Positions 45,910 through 54,279 are shown, numbered from the stretch's first letter. The stretch is DNA of 64,000 nucleotides from Kribbella sp. VKM Ac-2568 (GCF_004345365.1 NZ_SLVF01000001.1:558001-622000); one strand, 5' to 3'. Program-made: numbers and translations. The notes: a model not told the origin generated them from the sequence alone.

Positions 45910-47519
45910 GTGCAGTGCTGATGCCGCTGGCGGCGGAGATCTCCAGGCCGCTCGCGGACTTCGTGGCACCGAAGATCGAGTACAACGAGCTCGCTCCGCT
46001 GCTCGTCGTCTTCGGCGCGGCGTGTGTCGGCGTTCTCGCGGAGGCGTTCCTGCCGCGGTCCTGGCGGCACCTCGTGCAGCTGGCGATCTCCATCCTCGGC
46101 CTGCTCGTCGCCGGCGTGCTGGCGGTGATCCTGATGGCCGACAACGAAGACCTGATCGCGGCCCAGGGCGCGATCTCGGTGGACGGCCCGGCGCTGTTCA
46201 CCTGGATCCTCCTGCTGGCGCTGACCCTGATCAGCGTGTTGCTGTTCGCCGAGCGCTCGGTCGACGGTGGCCTGTCCGCGTTCGCGGGCCAGGCGGCCGC
46301 GGTACCGGGGTCTGAGGCGGAGCGGGAGGCCACCGCGGCCAAGGTCGAGCACACCGAGGTCTTCCCGCTGACCATGTTCGCGGTCGGCGGCATGATGCTG
46401 TTCGCCTCGGCGAACGACCTGCTGACGCTGTTCGTCGCGCTCGAGGTCTTCTCACTGCCGCTCTACCTGCTCTGCGGGCTGGCCCGTCGTCGCCGGCTGA
46501 TCTCGCAGGAAGCGGCGATGAAGTACTTCCTGCTCGGCGCGTTCGCCTCGGCGTTCCTGCTCTACGGCATCGCGCTGCTCTACGGCTACGCCGGCACCAT
46601 GTCGCTCGGCGGCATCTCCGACGCGCTGGCCACCCAGACCGGCGGCGACGCGATCCTGCTGGCCGGTACCGGCCTGATCGGGGTCGGCCTGCTGTTCAAG
46701 GTCGGCGCCGTGCCGTTCCACTCGTGGACGCCGGACGTCTACCAGGGTGCGCCGACGCCGATCACCGGGTTCATGGCGGCCTGCACCAAGATCGCCGCGT
46801 TCATCGGGCTGATGCGGGTCTTCTACGTCGCGCTCGGCGGCACCCGCTGGGACTGGGCGCCGATGATGTGGGTGGTCGCCATCCTGACCATGGTGGTCGG
46901 CTCGGTCGTCGCGATCACCCAGACCGACGTCAAGCGGATGCTGGCCTACTCGTCGATCGCGCACGCAGGATTCCTGCTGACCGCTTTCGTGGGGCTCGCG
47001 CAGGCCGGGAACGGCGTGCTCAACGGGATCACCTCGACCCAGGCGGTGCTGTTCTACCTGGTCACCTACGGTTTCCCGACCATCGGCGCCTTCGCCGTCG
47101 TCACGCTGGTGCGGGACGCGGGCGGCGAGGCGACCCACCTGTCCCGATGGGCCGGGCTGGGCAAGAAGTCGCCGCTGCTGGCCGGCATCTTCGCCTTCTT
47201 CCTGCTCTCCTTCGCCGGCATCCCGCTGACCGCGGGCTTCACCGGCAAGTGGGCCGTGTTCACCGCGGCGTGGTCCGGTGGCGCCTGGCCGCTGGTGGTG
47301 GTCGCCGTACTGTGCAGCCTGGTCGCCGCGTTCTTCTACGTCCGCGTGATCGTGCTGATGTTCTTCTCCGACCTGCCGGCCGACAGCCCGGACGTGGCCC
47401 TGCCCGGGTGGCAGACCACCGCGGCTGTCGCCCTGGGTCTCGCCGCCACGGTGGTGCTCGGTCTGGTTCCCGGACCGGTGCTCGACCTGGCGGCCCGAGC
47501 GGGTGAGTTCATCCGTTGA
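45906..47519 (+). CDS. nuoN: NADH-quinone oxidoreductase subunit N
   Basis: Antiporter-like subunit, 537 residues, about 14 membrane segments, containing KVGAVPFHSWTPDVYQGAPTPITGFMA and the segment 5 motif FVALEVFSLPLYLLCG. GTG start. It closes the 14-gene nuoA-N set in standard order; its stop is embedded in the TTG start of a polyprenyl diphosphate synthase. Confidence 0.96.
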   Translation: MSAVLMPLAAEISRPLADFVAPKIEYNELAPLLVVFGAACVGVLAEAFLPRSWRHLVQLAISILGLLVAGVLAVILMADNEDLIAAQGAISVDGPALFTWILLLALTLISVLLFAERSVDGGLSAFAGQAAAVPGSEAEREATAAKVEHTEVFPLTMFAVGGMMLFASANDLLTLFVALEVFSLPLYLLCGLARRRRLISQEAAMKYFLLGAFASAFLLYGIALLYGYAGTMSLGGISDALATQTGGDAILLAGTGLIGVGLLFKVGAVPFHSWTPDVYQGAPTPITGFMAACTKIAAFIGLMRVFYVALGGTRWDWAPMMWVVAILTMVVGSVVAITQTDVKRMLAYSSIAHAGFLLTAFVGLAQAGNGVLNGITSTQAVLFYLVTYGFPTIGAFAVVTLVRDAGGEATHLSRWAGLGKKSPLLAGIFAFFLLSFAGIPLTAGFTGKWAVFTAAWSGGAWPLVVVAVLCSLVAAFFYVRVIVLMFFSDLPADSPDVALPGWQTTAAVALGLAATVVLGLVPGPVLDLAARAGEFIR

Positions 47520-48538
47520 GCCAGTCACCGCTGCCGGCCGAGAGCCTGGGATTCGAGTTCGCCGACGCGGCGCTCGAGTCCCGGGTTCGTACTGGGCTGG
47601 AGGCGGTCGAGCGGGCGCTCCGCGACGCCGCCCGTTCCGAAGCTCCTTTCGTCACCGAGGCCGCCCAGCACGTGATGGTTGCCGGTGGCAAGCGGTTCCG
47701 GCCGTTGCTGGTGCTGCTCGCCGCTGAGCTCGGTTCCGAGCCGGGCGCGACCGGGGTGGTCGACTCCGCCGTGGTGGTCGAGCTGACCCACCTGGCGACC
47801 CTGTACCACGACGACGTGATGGACGAGGCGGCGCTGCGCCGCGGCGCCGACAGCGCCAACGCGCGCTGGGACAACTCGGTGGCGATCCTGACCGGCGACT
47901 GGCTGTTCGCCCGGGCCTCCGACCTGGTTTCCGACCTCGGCCCCGAGGCGGTCAAGATCCAGGCCCGCACCTTCGGCCGGCTGGTCGAGGGCCAGATCCG
48001 GGAGACGCTCGGTGTCTCGCCGGGCCAGGACCCGCTCGCGCACTACCTGTCGGTGGTCGCGGACAAGACCGGCTCGCTGATCGCGACGTCCGCGCTCTTC
48101 GGCGCTCGCTTCGCCGGTGCCTCCGCCGAGATCCAGGAGACGCTGCGGGCCTTCGGCGAGGAGATCGGCCAGGCCTTCCAGCTGGCCGACGACATCCTCG
48201 ACGTGACCTCGGAGTCCGGTCAGTCCGGGAAGACGCCCGGGACGGATCTGCGCGAAGGCGTGCCTACCCTGCCGGTGCTGATCTTCCGGGCCCAGGCGGA
48301 TCCGGCCAAGGCCGAGGACGCCCGGCTGCTCGACCTGCTCGACTCCGACCTGAGCGACGATGCCCGGCTGGCCGAGACCCTCGGGCTGCTGCGGTCGCAC
48401 TCGTCGCTGCAGCAGGCCGAGGACGACGTACGCCGTCGCGCGGACGACGCCCGCAAGCTGCTCGAAGACCTTCCGGAGGGCCCGGGCCGCAGCGCGCTCG
48501 AGTCCCTGTGCGACCTGGTGGTCACCCGCTCGGTCTGA
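47516..48538 (+). CDS. Polyprenyl diphosphate synthase (menaquinone side chain)
   Basis: Trans-isoprenyl diphosphate synthase of 340 residues. First aspartate motif LYHDDVMDE (Asp99, Asp100, Asp103), GGKRFRPLL at 57-65, second motif LADDILD near 223. Such long-chain synthases make hepta- to nonaprenyl chains; placement after nuoN and the menaquinone genes nearby make the menaquinone tail the likely use, supplied to MenA. A TTG start overlapping the nuoN TGA means ribosomes finishing NuoN would restart here, an unusually direct link between complex I and quinone supply. Confidence 0.92.
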   Translation: MSQSPLPAESLGFEFADAALESRVRTGLEAVERALRDAARSEAPFVTEAAQHVMVAGGKRFRPLLVLLAAELGSEPGATGVVDSAVVVELTHLATLYHDDVMDEAALRRGADSANARWDNSVAILTGDWLFARASDLVSDLGPEAVKIQARTFGRLVEGQIRETLGVSPGQDPLAHYLSVVADKTGSLIATSALFGARFAGASAEIQETLRAFGEEIGQAFQLADDILDVTSESGQSGKTPGTDLREGVPTLPVLIFRAQADPAKAEDARLLDLLDSDLSDDARLAETLGLLRSHSSLQQAEDDVRRRADDARKLLEDLPEGPGRSALESLCDLVVTRSV

Positions 48539-48558
48539 TCCCCGTCCGCTCCTGCGGG

Positions 48559-49176
48559 CTAGTGGTCGGGTCGCGGGGTGAAGGTGATCTTGCGGAGCAG
48601 GTCGGCCTGGTCCCGGTCCAGGATCACCGCGGAGGCCGCGCCGGGGACCACCTGCCCAGGGTCATCGGCTGCCAGGTCGAGCAACTCGGGCCAGCGACGG
48701 CTGTGGACCGCCATGCTCCGCGGTCGCACCACCCGCGCACGCGACTGCTGCCCGAGCCGCGCCACGTCAGCCGGTACGTCGAGCATGATCAGGTGGACCG
48801 CCAGTCCCGAGAGCCGGGCGCATCGCCCGATCAGTTGCCTCGCCCAGGGTCTCGTCGCGCACTCGTGAACCACCAACGGGCCGCCGCCGCGGATGGCCCG
48901 CAGTACGCGCGCGTAGTACGTGAGGTGCATCAACGGGCGCCAGACGGAGTACGGGATGGGACCGAGCACCGGCTTCCAGCGGTCCCTGATGCGTTCGGAG
49001 TCGAGGACCCGTACGGCGGCGGACTCGGGGAACAACCGGCGGAGCAACGTGCTCTTGCCGGCTCCCGGGATCCCGGCCAGCACGACGACGGAGTCCGCCG
49101 GGTACCGCAACTCGGTGATGCCCGGATCCTGGCGGGCATCCGGCGGGATGAGCAGAGCTGTCAAAGGAACCTCCAT
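48559..49176 (-). CDS. P-loop AAA-type kinase-like ATP-binding protein
   Basis: A 205-residue zeta-toxin/polynucleotide-kinase-like fold. Walker A is VVLAGIPGAGKST (about 31-43); DSERIRDRW resembles the switch region, and LIMLDVPADVARLGQQSRAR the lid of AAA_33 kinases. No extra domain is present. Substrate unknown; relatives phosphorylate small molecules or nucleic acid ends. It stands alone, converging with the synthase gene 20 bases away and divergent from the SRPBCC gene. Confidence 0.8.
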   Translation of the reverse strand: MEVPLTALLIPPDARQDPGITELRYPADSVVVLAGIPGAGKSTLLRRLFPESAAVRVLDSERIRDRWKPVLGPIPYSVWRPLMHLTYYARVLRAIRGGGPLVVHECATRPWARQLIGRCARLSGLAVHLIMLDVPADVARLGQQSRARVVRPRSMAVHSRRWPELLDLAADDPGQVVPGAASAVILDRDQADLLRKITFTPRPDH

Positions 49177-49313
49177 CGGCTTTCCCTCGACAACGGGAGA
49201 GGCGGCTACCGGTGTTCCGCGATCGGCGCCAGGGACGCTAAGAAGTCGATGAGAATCCGCTGAGTCCGCAGAGGATGTCCGGTCTGTTCAAGACGGCCGG
49301 AGCGGCGGCCGGA

Positions 49314-49319
49314 TAGCGT
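49314..49319 (+). promoter_or_regulatory. -10 element (TAGCGT) for the SRPBCC gene, leaderless
   Basis: TAGCGT ends 7 bases before the ATG at 49327; no ribosome site is present. Confidence 0.45.
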
Positions 49320-49326
49320 CGCCGTC

Positions 49327-49725
49327 ATGGCTACAGAAACCCGGCACCTCAGTACCTTTGTCGATCGGTCCGCGCAGGAGGTCTACGACTTCGCCTCCGA
49401 CCCGACCAACCTGCCGGCATGGGCCGCAGGGCTGAGCAGCAAGGTGGAACAGGTCGACGGTCAGTGGTTCGCGGACTCACCGATGGGCCGGATCGAGCTC
49501 TCTTTCGCACCCAAGAATGAGTACGGCGTACTGGACCACACGGTCATTCTGGCGTCCGGCGAGGCGACGGCCAACCCGATGCGGGTGATTCCCGACGGCG
49601 CCGGCTGTGAAGTCGTCTTCACCCTCCGGCGCCGTCCGGGAATGACCGATGACGACTACGCTGCCGACGCCGACGCCGTACAGGCCGACCTCAACACCCT
49701 CAAACACCTGCTGGAAAAGGCCTAA
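49327..49725 (+). CDS. SRPBCC (START-like) domain protein
   Basis: A 132-residue hydrophobic-ligand-binding fold, as shown by the N-terminal strand HLSTFVDRSAQEVYDFASDPTNLPAWA and the C-terminal long helix ending in LKHLLEKA. Such domains bind lipids or act as cyclases; nothing in the pocket identifies a ligand. Its last 4 bases overlap the end of the convergent cupin gene. Confidence 0.8.
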   Translation: MATETRHLSTFVDRSAQEVYDFASDPTNLPAWAAGLSSKVEQVDGQWFADSPMGRIELSFAPKNEYGVLDHTVILASGEATANPMRVIPDGAGCEVVFTLRRRPGMTDDDYAADADAVQADLNTLKHLLEKA

Positions 49726-50192
49726 CGCCCGATCCAGACCGGGCTCTCGACATAGTGGTTGTCGTAGAGGTCACTGGTCGCGGCGAGCTCGGCCGGGTCC
49801 GTCTCGCCGCGGTACACGCCCTCGAGCAGGCGGTAGTAGTCGAAGCGCGGCTTGGCGTGCGTGAGCACGAACAGTACTTCGGCGTCGCTGGTGCCGGCCG
49901 CCTCGAAGGCGTGTGCGGTCTTCGGTGGGACCACCAGGAAGTCGCCCTCGTTGAGGATCACGAGATCGTCGCCGGTGAGCACGCGGAGGCTGCCGGTGAG
50001 GATGTAGAACAGCTCGGACGCGTCCCGGTGCAGGTGCGGGGGAGCGCCTTCCTTGCCGGGCTTGAAGATCGAGCGGTGGCTGGTCAGGTGCCCGTTCGTG
50101 GCCGGGGTGTCCGCGAGCAGAGTGACGCCGCTGGCGGCCAGGACCTCGGCCTCGGTAGAGCGGACGAGAACCGGGTTCGTGTTGGTGCTCAT
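49722..50192 (-). CDS. Cupin-domain protein
   Basis: A 156-residue single cupin. Motif 1 is PPHLHRDASELFYILTGSL with two histidines and a glutamate as metal ligands; motif 2 is EGDFLVVPPKTAHAFEA. The C-terminal 40 residues form a helical tail. Could be a dioxygenase or an isomerase. It lies 92 bases downstream of an Rrf2 regulator gene on the same strand and shares an exact 11-bp upstream motif with it, so it is a likely regulatory target. The ribosome site is CAGGAGAAACC. Confidence 0.85.
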   Translation of the reverse strand: MSTNTNPVLVRSTEAEVLAASGVTLLADTPATNGHLTSHRSIFKPGKEGAPPHLHRDASELFYILTGSLRVLTGDDLVILNEGDFLVVPPKTAHAFEAAGTSDAEVLFVLTHAKPRFDYYRLLEGVYRGETDPAELAATSDLYDNHYVESPVWIGR

Positions 50193-50236
50193 GGTGGTTT
50201 CTCCTGGGTTGCTAGTCTGAATGTTGAGGACGTTTG

Positions 50237-50247
50237 ATGTCCAGAAT
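50237..50247 (-). promoter_or_regulatory. Candidate Rrf2 operator upstream of the cupin gene
   Basis: ATTCTGGACAT (minus strand), identical to the copy in front of the Rrf2 gene at 50782-50792. It contains a TGGACA that could be a -35 box, with CAGACT 18 bases on. Confidence 0.5.
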
Positions 50248-50284
50248 CAAGGCCTGGAGGGAGCCGGGGGTGGATCGGTGCGGC

Positions 50285-50767
50285 TCAGGACTTGAGGTTG
50301 GCGAACCAGTTGCGGGTGTCGTCGGCGGTGGCGGGGTAGGAGGTCTCGACCTGGCGGACGAGGTCGGCGATGGTCTTGCCGGCCAGTTCGCGGCGATAGG
50401 TGAGCTCGGCCTTGCGCATCGACTGGGAGATCACGCAGATCTTGCGGTAGTCAGCCTTCGGGTCGGCGCCGGGTCCGGACTTCAGGATCTGCGTGCAGCG
50501 GAAGGCGTCCTCGGGTCCGTCGATCGCGGTCACCACGTCGAGCACGCTGATCTTGTCCGGCCGGCGGGCCAGCTGGAACCCTCCCTTGGGTCCGGAGGTC
50601 GAGGTGAGGATGCCTGCTCTGGTCAGCGCCTGGAGTTGTTTGTTCAGGTACGCGGTGGGCAGGTTGTAGAACGCGGCGAGGCGCTTGGCGGTGACGGCCT
50701 CGCCCGGGATGAAGCACAGGTTCACGCAACTGTGCAGCGCCCACTCCACGCCCTCGTTCATCTTCAT
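50285..50767 (-). CDS. Rrf2-family transcriptional regulator
   Basis: A 160-residue winged-helix regulator: NEGVEWALHSCVNLCF, LPTAYLNKQLQALTRAGIL and the wing STSGPKGGFQLARRPDKISVLDVVTAIDG are family landmarks. Cysteines are at 14, 18, 91 and 111; the tight three-cysteine cluster of IscR/NsrR is missing, so iron-sulfur sensing in the usual way is doubtful and thiol or small-molecule sensing is more likely. It probably regulates itself and the cupin gene downstream through the shared motif. Confidence 0.88.
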   Translation of the reverse strand: MKMNEGVEWALHSCVNLCFIPGEAVTAKRLAAFYNLPTAYLNKQLQALTRAGILTSTSGPKGGFQLARRPDKISVLDVVTAIDGPEDAFRCTQILKSGPGADPKADYRKICVISQSMRKAELTYRRELAGKTIADLVRQVETSYPATADDTRNWFANLKS

Positions 50768-50781
50768 AACCTAGATACTAA

Positions 50782-50792
50782 ATGTCCAGAAT
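50782..50792 (-). promoter_or_regulatory. Candidate Rrf2 operator upstream of its own gene
   Basis: ATTCTGGACAT on the minus strand, 15 bases before the Rrf2 ATG, identical to the site before the cupin gene. The flanks are AT-rich. Confidence 0.5.
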
Positions 50793-50847
50793 GAAATCCG
50801 TCAAGCGCTCGTCGGCCGGTCGTGTTCGGGCTCCTTGAAGAACTGAG

Positions 50848-50874
50848 ACAGTGTTTTGGGCTCTGAAACACTGT
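50848..50874. terminator. Hairpin between rarD and the Rrf2 gene
   Basis: ACAGTGTTT and AAACACTGT form a perfect 9-bp stem with a 9-nt loop, 48 bases after the rarD stop. Its low GC content leaves open that it is an operator rather than a terminator. Confidence 0.45.
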
Positions 50875-50921
50875 TTTACCTCGACGTCGTACAGACCGGC
50901 GCGTGGGCGGCCGTCGTACGG

Positions 50922-51833
50922 TCAGGCTGCGGAGGCGGCGACCTCTAGGGCTGCCAGGGTGCGGCGGCGGCGGGTCACGCCGTGCCAGGTGAGGATCACC
51001 AGGGCCAGCCAGACCAGCCCGAAGCCGGCCCAGCGCATCGGCGACATCAGTTCGTGGAAGACCAGCACGCCCACGGCGAACTGCATGATCGGCGCGATGT
51101 AGTTCAGCAGTCCCAGCGTGGTCATCGAGATCCGGGTCGCGGCGGCCCCGAACAACAGCAGCGGTACCGCGGTGATCGGTCCGGTCAACAGCACGAGCAC
51201 GAGGTAGCCGAGGCCCTCGTGAGTCACGGTGGACTGGCCCTGGATGCCGAGCACCAGGATCGCGATCAGCGCGAGCGGAGCCACCGTGGCCGACTCGACC
51301 GCCATTCCCTCGATCGCCCCGGCGCCGGCCTTCTTCTTCGCCAGTCCGTAGAACCCGAACGAGAAGGTCAGGATGATCGCGACCCACGGCGGCCTGCCGT
51401 TCTCCACGGTCAGGCCGACCACGGCGACGAACGCGATCGCCAGCGCGATCCACTGCGCCACCTGGAGCCGCTCCTTCAGCACGATCACGCCGAGCAGCAC
51501 GGTGAACAGCGGAGTGATGAAGTACCCGAGCGAGGTCTCGACCACCCGGTCGTGGTTGACGCCCCAGATGTAGGTGCCCCAGTTCACCGAGATCAGCAGC
51601 GCCGCGGCGACCAGTGGCCATCGCCGGCGGGGATCCGCGAGGAGGGCCCGCACGTGGCCGAAGCGTCGCCGTACCAGCACCAGCGCGACGATCGTGATCA
51701 GTGACCAGTGGATCCGGTGGGCGAGCAGTTCGACCGCGCCGGAGGAGTCGAGGAGCTTCCAGTAGAGCGGGAAGAGGCCCCAGAGCAGATAGGCCGAGAA
51801 GCCGTAGATGAACCCTCTCCGCTGTTCTGGCAC
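50922..51833 (-). CDS. rarD: EamA-family permease RarD
   Basis: Ten-segment drug/metabolite transporter of 303 residues. The RarD pattern is clear: GFIYGFSAYLLWGLFPLYWKLL at the start, LLAHRIHWSL, SVNWGTYIWGVNHDRVVETSLGYFI and LNYIAPIMQFAVGVLVFHE. RarD was named from a chloramphenicol-sensitivity phenotype but its true substrate is unsettled. Monocistronic; divergent from the isomerase gene. Confidence 0.92.
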   Translation of the reverse strand: MPEQRRGFIYGFSAYLLWGLFPLYWKLLDSSGAVELLAHRIHWSLITIVALVLVRRRFGHVRALLADPRRRWPLVAAALLISVNWGTYIWGVNHDRVVETSLGYFITPLFTVLLGVIVLKERLQVAQWIALAIAFVAVVGLTVENGRPPWVAIILTFSFGFYGLAKKKAGAGAIEGMAVESATVAPLALIAILVLGIQGQSTVTHEGLGYLVLVLLTGPITAVPLLLFGAAATRISMTTLGLLNYIAPIMQFAVGVLVFHELMSPMRWAGFGLVWLALVILTWHGVTRRRRTLAALEVAASAA

Positions 51834-51849
51834 GCTCGCGAGTCTAGAC

Positions 51850-51859
51850 CTGACGTCAG
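51850..51859. promoter_or_regulatory. Palindrome CTGACGTCAG between rarD and the isomerase gene
   Basis: A perfect 10-bp palindrome just upstream of rarD, with related TGCGTCA and TGACGTGA sequences in the next 40 bases. Function uncertain. Confidence 0.3.
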
Positions 51860-51947
51860 TTGCGTCAAAGTCCTTTGCTCATGACGTGAGATGCGCTTTT
51901 CCGATGAGGTTGGATAGAGATGTGCAACGCGATTCTGGGAGGCGCAC

Positions 51948-52709
51948 GTGGGCGTGAGGACCGGACTGGTCTCGGTGACGTTTCGTCAGCTGGCCGTCGA
52001 AGAGGTCGTCGAGGTGGCCGCGCAGTCGGGCCTGGCCGCGATCGAGTGGGGCGGGGACATCCATGTCCCGCTCGGTGATCTGCCGGCCGCCCGCAAGGCC
52101 CGCGCGCTCTGCGAGGACCACGGCCTCGCCGTCGCCGCCTACGGTTCCTACCTGCGGGCCGGCAGCGTCGACCGCGAAGAGATCCGTACTGCGGTCAACA
52201 CCGCCGCCGAGCTCGGCGCACCGCGGATCCGCGTCTGGGCCGGTACCGTCGGGACCGCCGAGGCAGGAGTCGGCGACCGGATGGCGGTGACCCGCGGGCT
52301 GGCCGAGCTCGCGGACGTGGCGGCGGGTTCCGGGATCGAGATCGCGATGGAGTTCCACCGGGGCACGCTGACCGACGAGGTGGACTCCACCATCACCCTG
52401 CTGCTCGATGTTGGCGCGCCCAACCTCACTACGTACTGGCAACCGCCGGTGGATCTGGACGACGCCGAGTGCCTGGCTCAGCTGGAGGCGTTGATGCCGT
52501 GGCTCAGCACCGTGCACGTCTTCTCCTGGTGGCCCTCCAACACCAGGCTGCCGCTGTCCGGCCGTGAGTCCCTGTGGCGTCCGGTGCTAGACCGCATCGC
52601 CAAGGAGCCTCGCGAGATCAACGCGCTGCTCGAGTTCGTGGCCGACGACTCGGTGGCCCAACTGGCCACCGACGCCGCCAAACTCCACAGCTGGGTCCCG
52701 ACTGCCTGA
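51948..52709 (+). CDS. Sugar phosphate isomerase/epimerase-like TIM barrel protein
   Basis: A 253-residue xylose-isomerase-like (AP_endonuc_2) barrel. Landmarks are the early LVSVTFRQL strand, GLAAIEWGGDIHVP, and metal-site acids and histidines in IAMEFHRGTLTDEVD, PPVDLDDAE and STVHVFSWWP. The GTG at 51948 is preceded by a good GGGAGG site. The 114-bp region shared with rarD contains the perfect palindrome CTGACGTCAG at 51850-51859, a possible operator. Substrate unknown. Confidence 0.85.
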   Translation: MGVRTGLVSVTFRQLAVEEVVEVAAQSGLAAIEWGGDIHVPLGDLPAARKARALCEDHGLAVAAYGSYLRAGSVDREEIRTAVNTAAELGAPRIRVWAGTVGTAEAGVGDRMAVTRGLAELADVAAGSGIEIAMEFHRGTLTDEVDSTITLLLDVGAPNLTTYWQPPVDLDDAECLAQLEALMPWLSTVHVFSWWPSNTRLPLSGRESLWRPVLDRIAKEPREINALLEFVADDSVAQLATDAAKLHSWVPTA

Positions 52710-52756
52710 CCTCGGTCGAAGATTTTCTGCTGAGGTCTGGTCAAGCGGTAGAAAGT

Positions 52757-52799
52757 GACGCGATTCTTGCGGGTGACCGCGTTTCGCCCCAATCGCGTC
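52757..52799 (+). ncRNA. Structured leader element ahead of the M15 peptidase gene
   Basis: GACGCGATT (52757-52765) and AATCGCGTC (52791-52799) pair perfectly and enclose an inner GCGG-GTGA-CCGC hairpin (52769-52780) with a GNRA-type tetraloop. The element ends 5 bases before the GGAGG ribosome site. It looks like a cis-regulatory RNA fold, but I cannot match it to a known riboswitch class. Confidence 0.4.
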
Positions 52800-52813
52800 C
52801 CGGAGGTTGATCC

Positions 52814-53584
52814 ATGTCCCTCTTCAAGTCCCTCTTCAGTAAGCCCCTGCCCCGCATCCTGGCCGTGCTGTCGCTGTTCGCGGCGATGCTCGGCGCCACT
52901 GTGGTGACCTCGGTGGTCACCGCGACCGAGGCACACGCCGACGGCTGCTACACCTGGGGCCGCACGCTCAGCCAGGGAGCCAGTGGCGAGGACGTCCGCC
53001 AGTTGCAGATCCGCGTCGCCGGCTACCCGGCGTACGGCGGGCACATCGCCGCCGACGGTGCCTTCGGCCCGGCCACCAAGGCCGCGGTGCAGCGGTTCCA
53101 GTCGGCGTACGGTCTGGGCGCGGACGGCATCGCCGGACCCGCGACCTTCAGCAAGATCTACTCCCTGCAGGACGACGACTGCACGCCCATCCACTTCGCC
53201 TACACCGAACTCGACGACGGCTGCGGCGGTAGCGGCTGGGACGGCGGGCCGTTGTCCGCGGCAGCGACCAAGGCCAACGCGCTGCAGACCATGTGGCAGC
53301 TCGAGGCGATGCGGCACGCGCTCGGCGACCAGCCGCTGAACATCACCAGCGGATTCCGCAGCATCCCCTGCAACAACTCGGTCGGCGGCGCGAGCAACAG
53401 CCAGCATCTGTACGGCCGGTCGGCCGACCTGGTCGGCGCGCCTTCGCTGTGCACGTTGGCGAAGCAGGCCCGCAACCACGGCTTCGGCGGCATCTTCGGT
53501 CCCGGCTACCCCGGCCACAACGACCACACCCACGTCGACATCCGCACCAGCAACGCCTGGTCGGCTCCCACCTGCGGCATCTGA
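52814..53584 (+). CDS. Secreted peptidoglycan-binding M15-type peptidase
   Basis: A 256-residue exported protein. Signal peptide at 1-42 (KKPL-like basic start, hydrophobic core, cleavage after AHA). A PG_binding_1 repeat follows at about 47-113 (GEDVRQLQIRVAGYPAY, DGAFGPATKAAVQRFQ). The C-terminal Peptidase_M15_3 domain has the zinc ligands in HLYGRSAD and HNDHTHVD, as in D-Ala-D-Ala carboxypeptidases. Probably trims cell-wall peptides. A structured leader precedes it and a GC-rich hairpin follows the stop. Confidence 0.92.
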   Translation: MSLFKSLFSKPLPRILAVLSLFAAMLGATVVTSVVTATEAHADGCYTWGRTLSQGASGEDVRQLQIRVAGYPAYGGHIAADGAFGPATKAAVQRFQSAYGLGADGIAGPATFSKIYSLQDDDCTPIHFAYTELDDGCGGSGWDGGPLSAAATKANALQTMWQLEAMRHALGDQPLNITSGFRSIPCNNSVGGASNSQHLYGRSADLVGAPSLCTLAKQARNHGFGGIFGPGYPGHNDHTHVDIRTSNAWSAPTCGI

Positions 53585-53590
53585 CGAACC

Positions 53591-53624
53591 GATCGGTCCG
53601 GCCCCCGTCCGGGCCGGGCCGATC
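53591..53624. terminator. Bidirectional hairpin between the M15 peptidase and HAD genes
   Basis: A 14-bp stem with one G-T mismatch (GATCGGTCCGGCCC against GGGCCGGGCCGATC) fills the space between convergent stops and reaches into the HAD stop codon. Confidence 0.75.
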
Positions 53625-54279
53625 ACCCTGTACTGCGAACCAACTGCGCGAGGGTGATCCCGGCGGCCCGGTCGAGGTGTTCCGCGGTCAGGCCGGCCGC
53701 CCGGGCTCCCAGCACGTCGAGCTCCAGGTTGTCGCCGATCATCAGGACATCGGCGGGCTCCACCCCGAGCGCCTCGCAGGTCTTCATGTAGACCTCGGGC
53801 GCGGGTTTGCTGCAGCCGAGTGTCTCCGTGGTGCAGACGACGTCGACCAGGTCGGCCAGGCCGATCGCCGCGAGCTTGTTGTTCTGCTGCGCGGTGCTGC
53901 CGTTGGTCAGCACGCCGATCCGCCAGCCGTTGCCGCGGGCAACCTCCAGCGCGGGCCGGGCGTCGTCGAAGGCCGACCAGCTCGCGCGGTAGCGGTCCAG
54001 GTAACCGGTGAAGAGCTCGTCCAGCTCGTCGTCGGCCTGCGGCACCGGCAGCGACAGCATCGGCAGGAAGTCCCGCAGCCGGCCCCGCCGCTGCCCCTGG
54101 TAGCTGGTCTGCCCGGTCAGCCAGCGGTCGTACTGGACCCGCTCGATCTCGAACCAGCGGGTGATCAGGTCGTCGGAGAACGTCGCGCCGAGCGTCGGGA
54201 CCCAGGTCCGGATCGCGGTGGTTGCCGAGGTCGTGTGGTCGAAGAGGGTGTCGTCCAGATCGAAGATGACCGCCTTCAC
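53623..54279 (-). CDS. HAD-superfamily hydrolase
   Basis: A 218-residue haloacid-dehalogenase fold phosphatase. The catalytic motif is FDLDDTL (Asp7, Asp9), motif II is VLTNGS, motif III is SKPAPEVY and motif IV is MIGDNLELDV. The cap is alpha-helical (C1). The GTG at 54279 overlaps the stop of the upstream lactate monooxygenase gene by 4 bp, so the pair is translated together. Substrate unknown; a phosphoglycolate-like or flavin-related phosphatase role would fit an FMN enzyme partner, as inference only. Confidence 0.88.
   Translation of the reverse strand: MKAVIFDLDDTLFDHTTSATTAIRTWVPTLGATFSDDLITRWFEIERVQYDRWLTGQTSYQGQRRGRLRDFLPMLSLPVPQADDELDELFTGYLDRYRASWSAFDDARPALEVARGNGWRIGVLTNGSTAQQNNKLAAIGLADLVDVVCTTETLGCSKPAPEVYMKTCEALGVEPADVLMIGDNLELDVLGARAAGLTAEHLDRAAGITLAQLVRSTG

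Noticed and set aside
50848..50874. Second Rrf2 operator
   Set aside because: The palindrome does not contain the shared 11-bp word and lies closer to the rarD end, so a terminator is the simpler reading.
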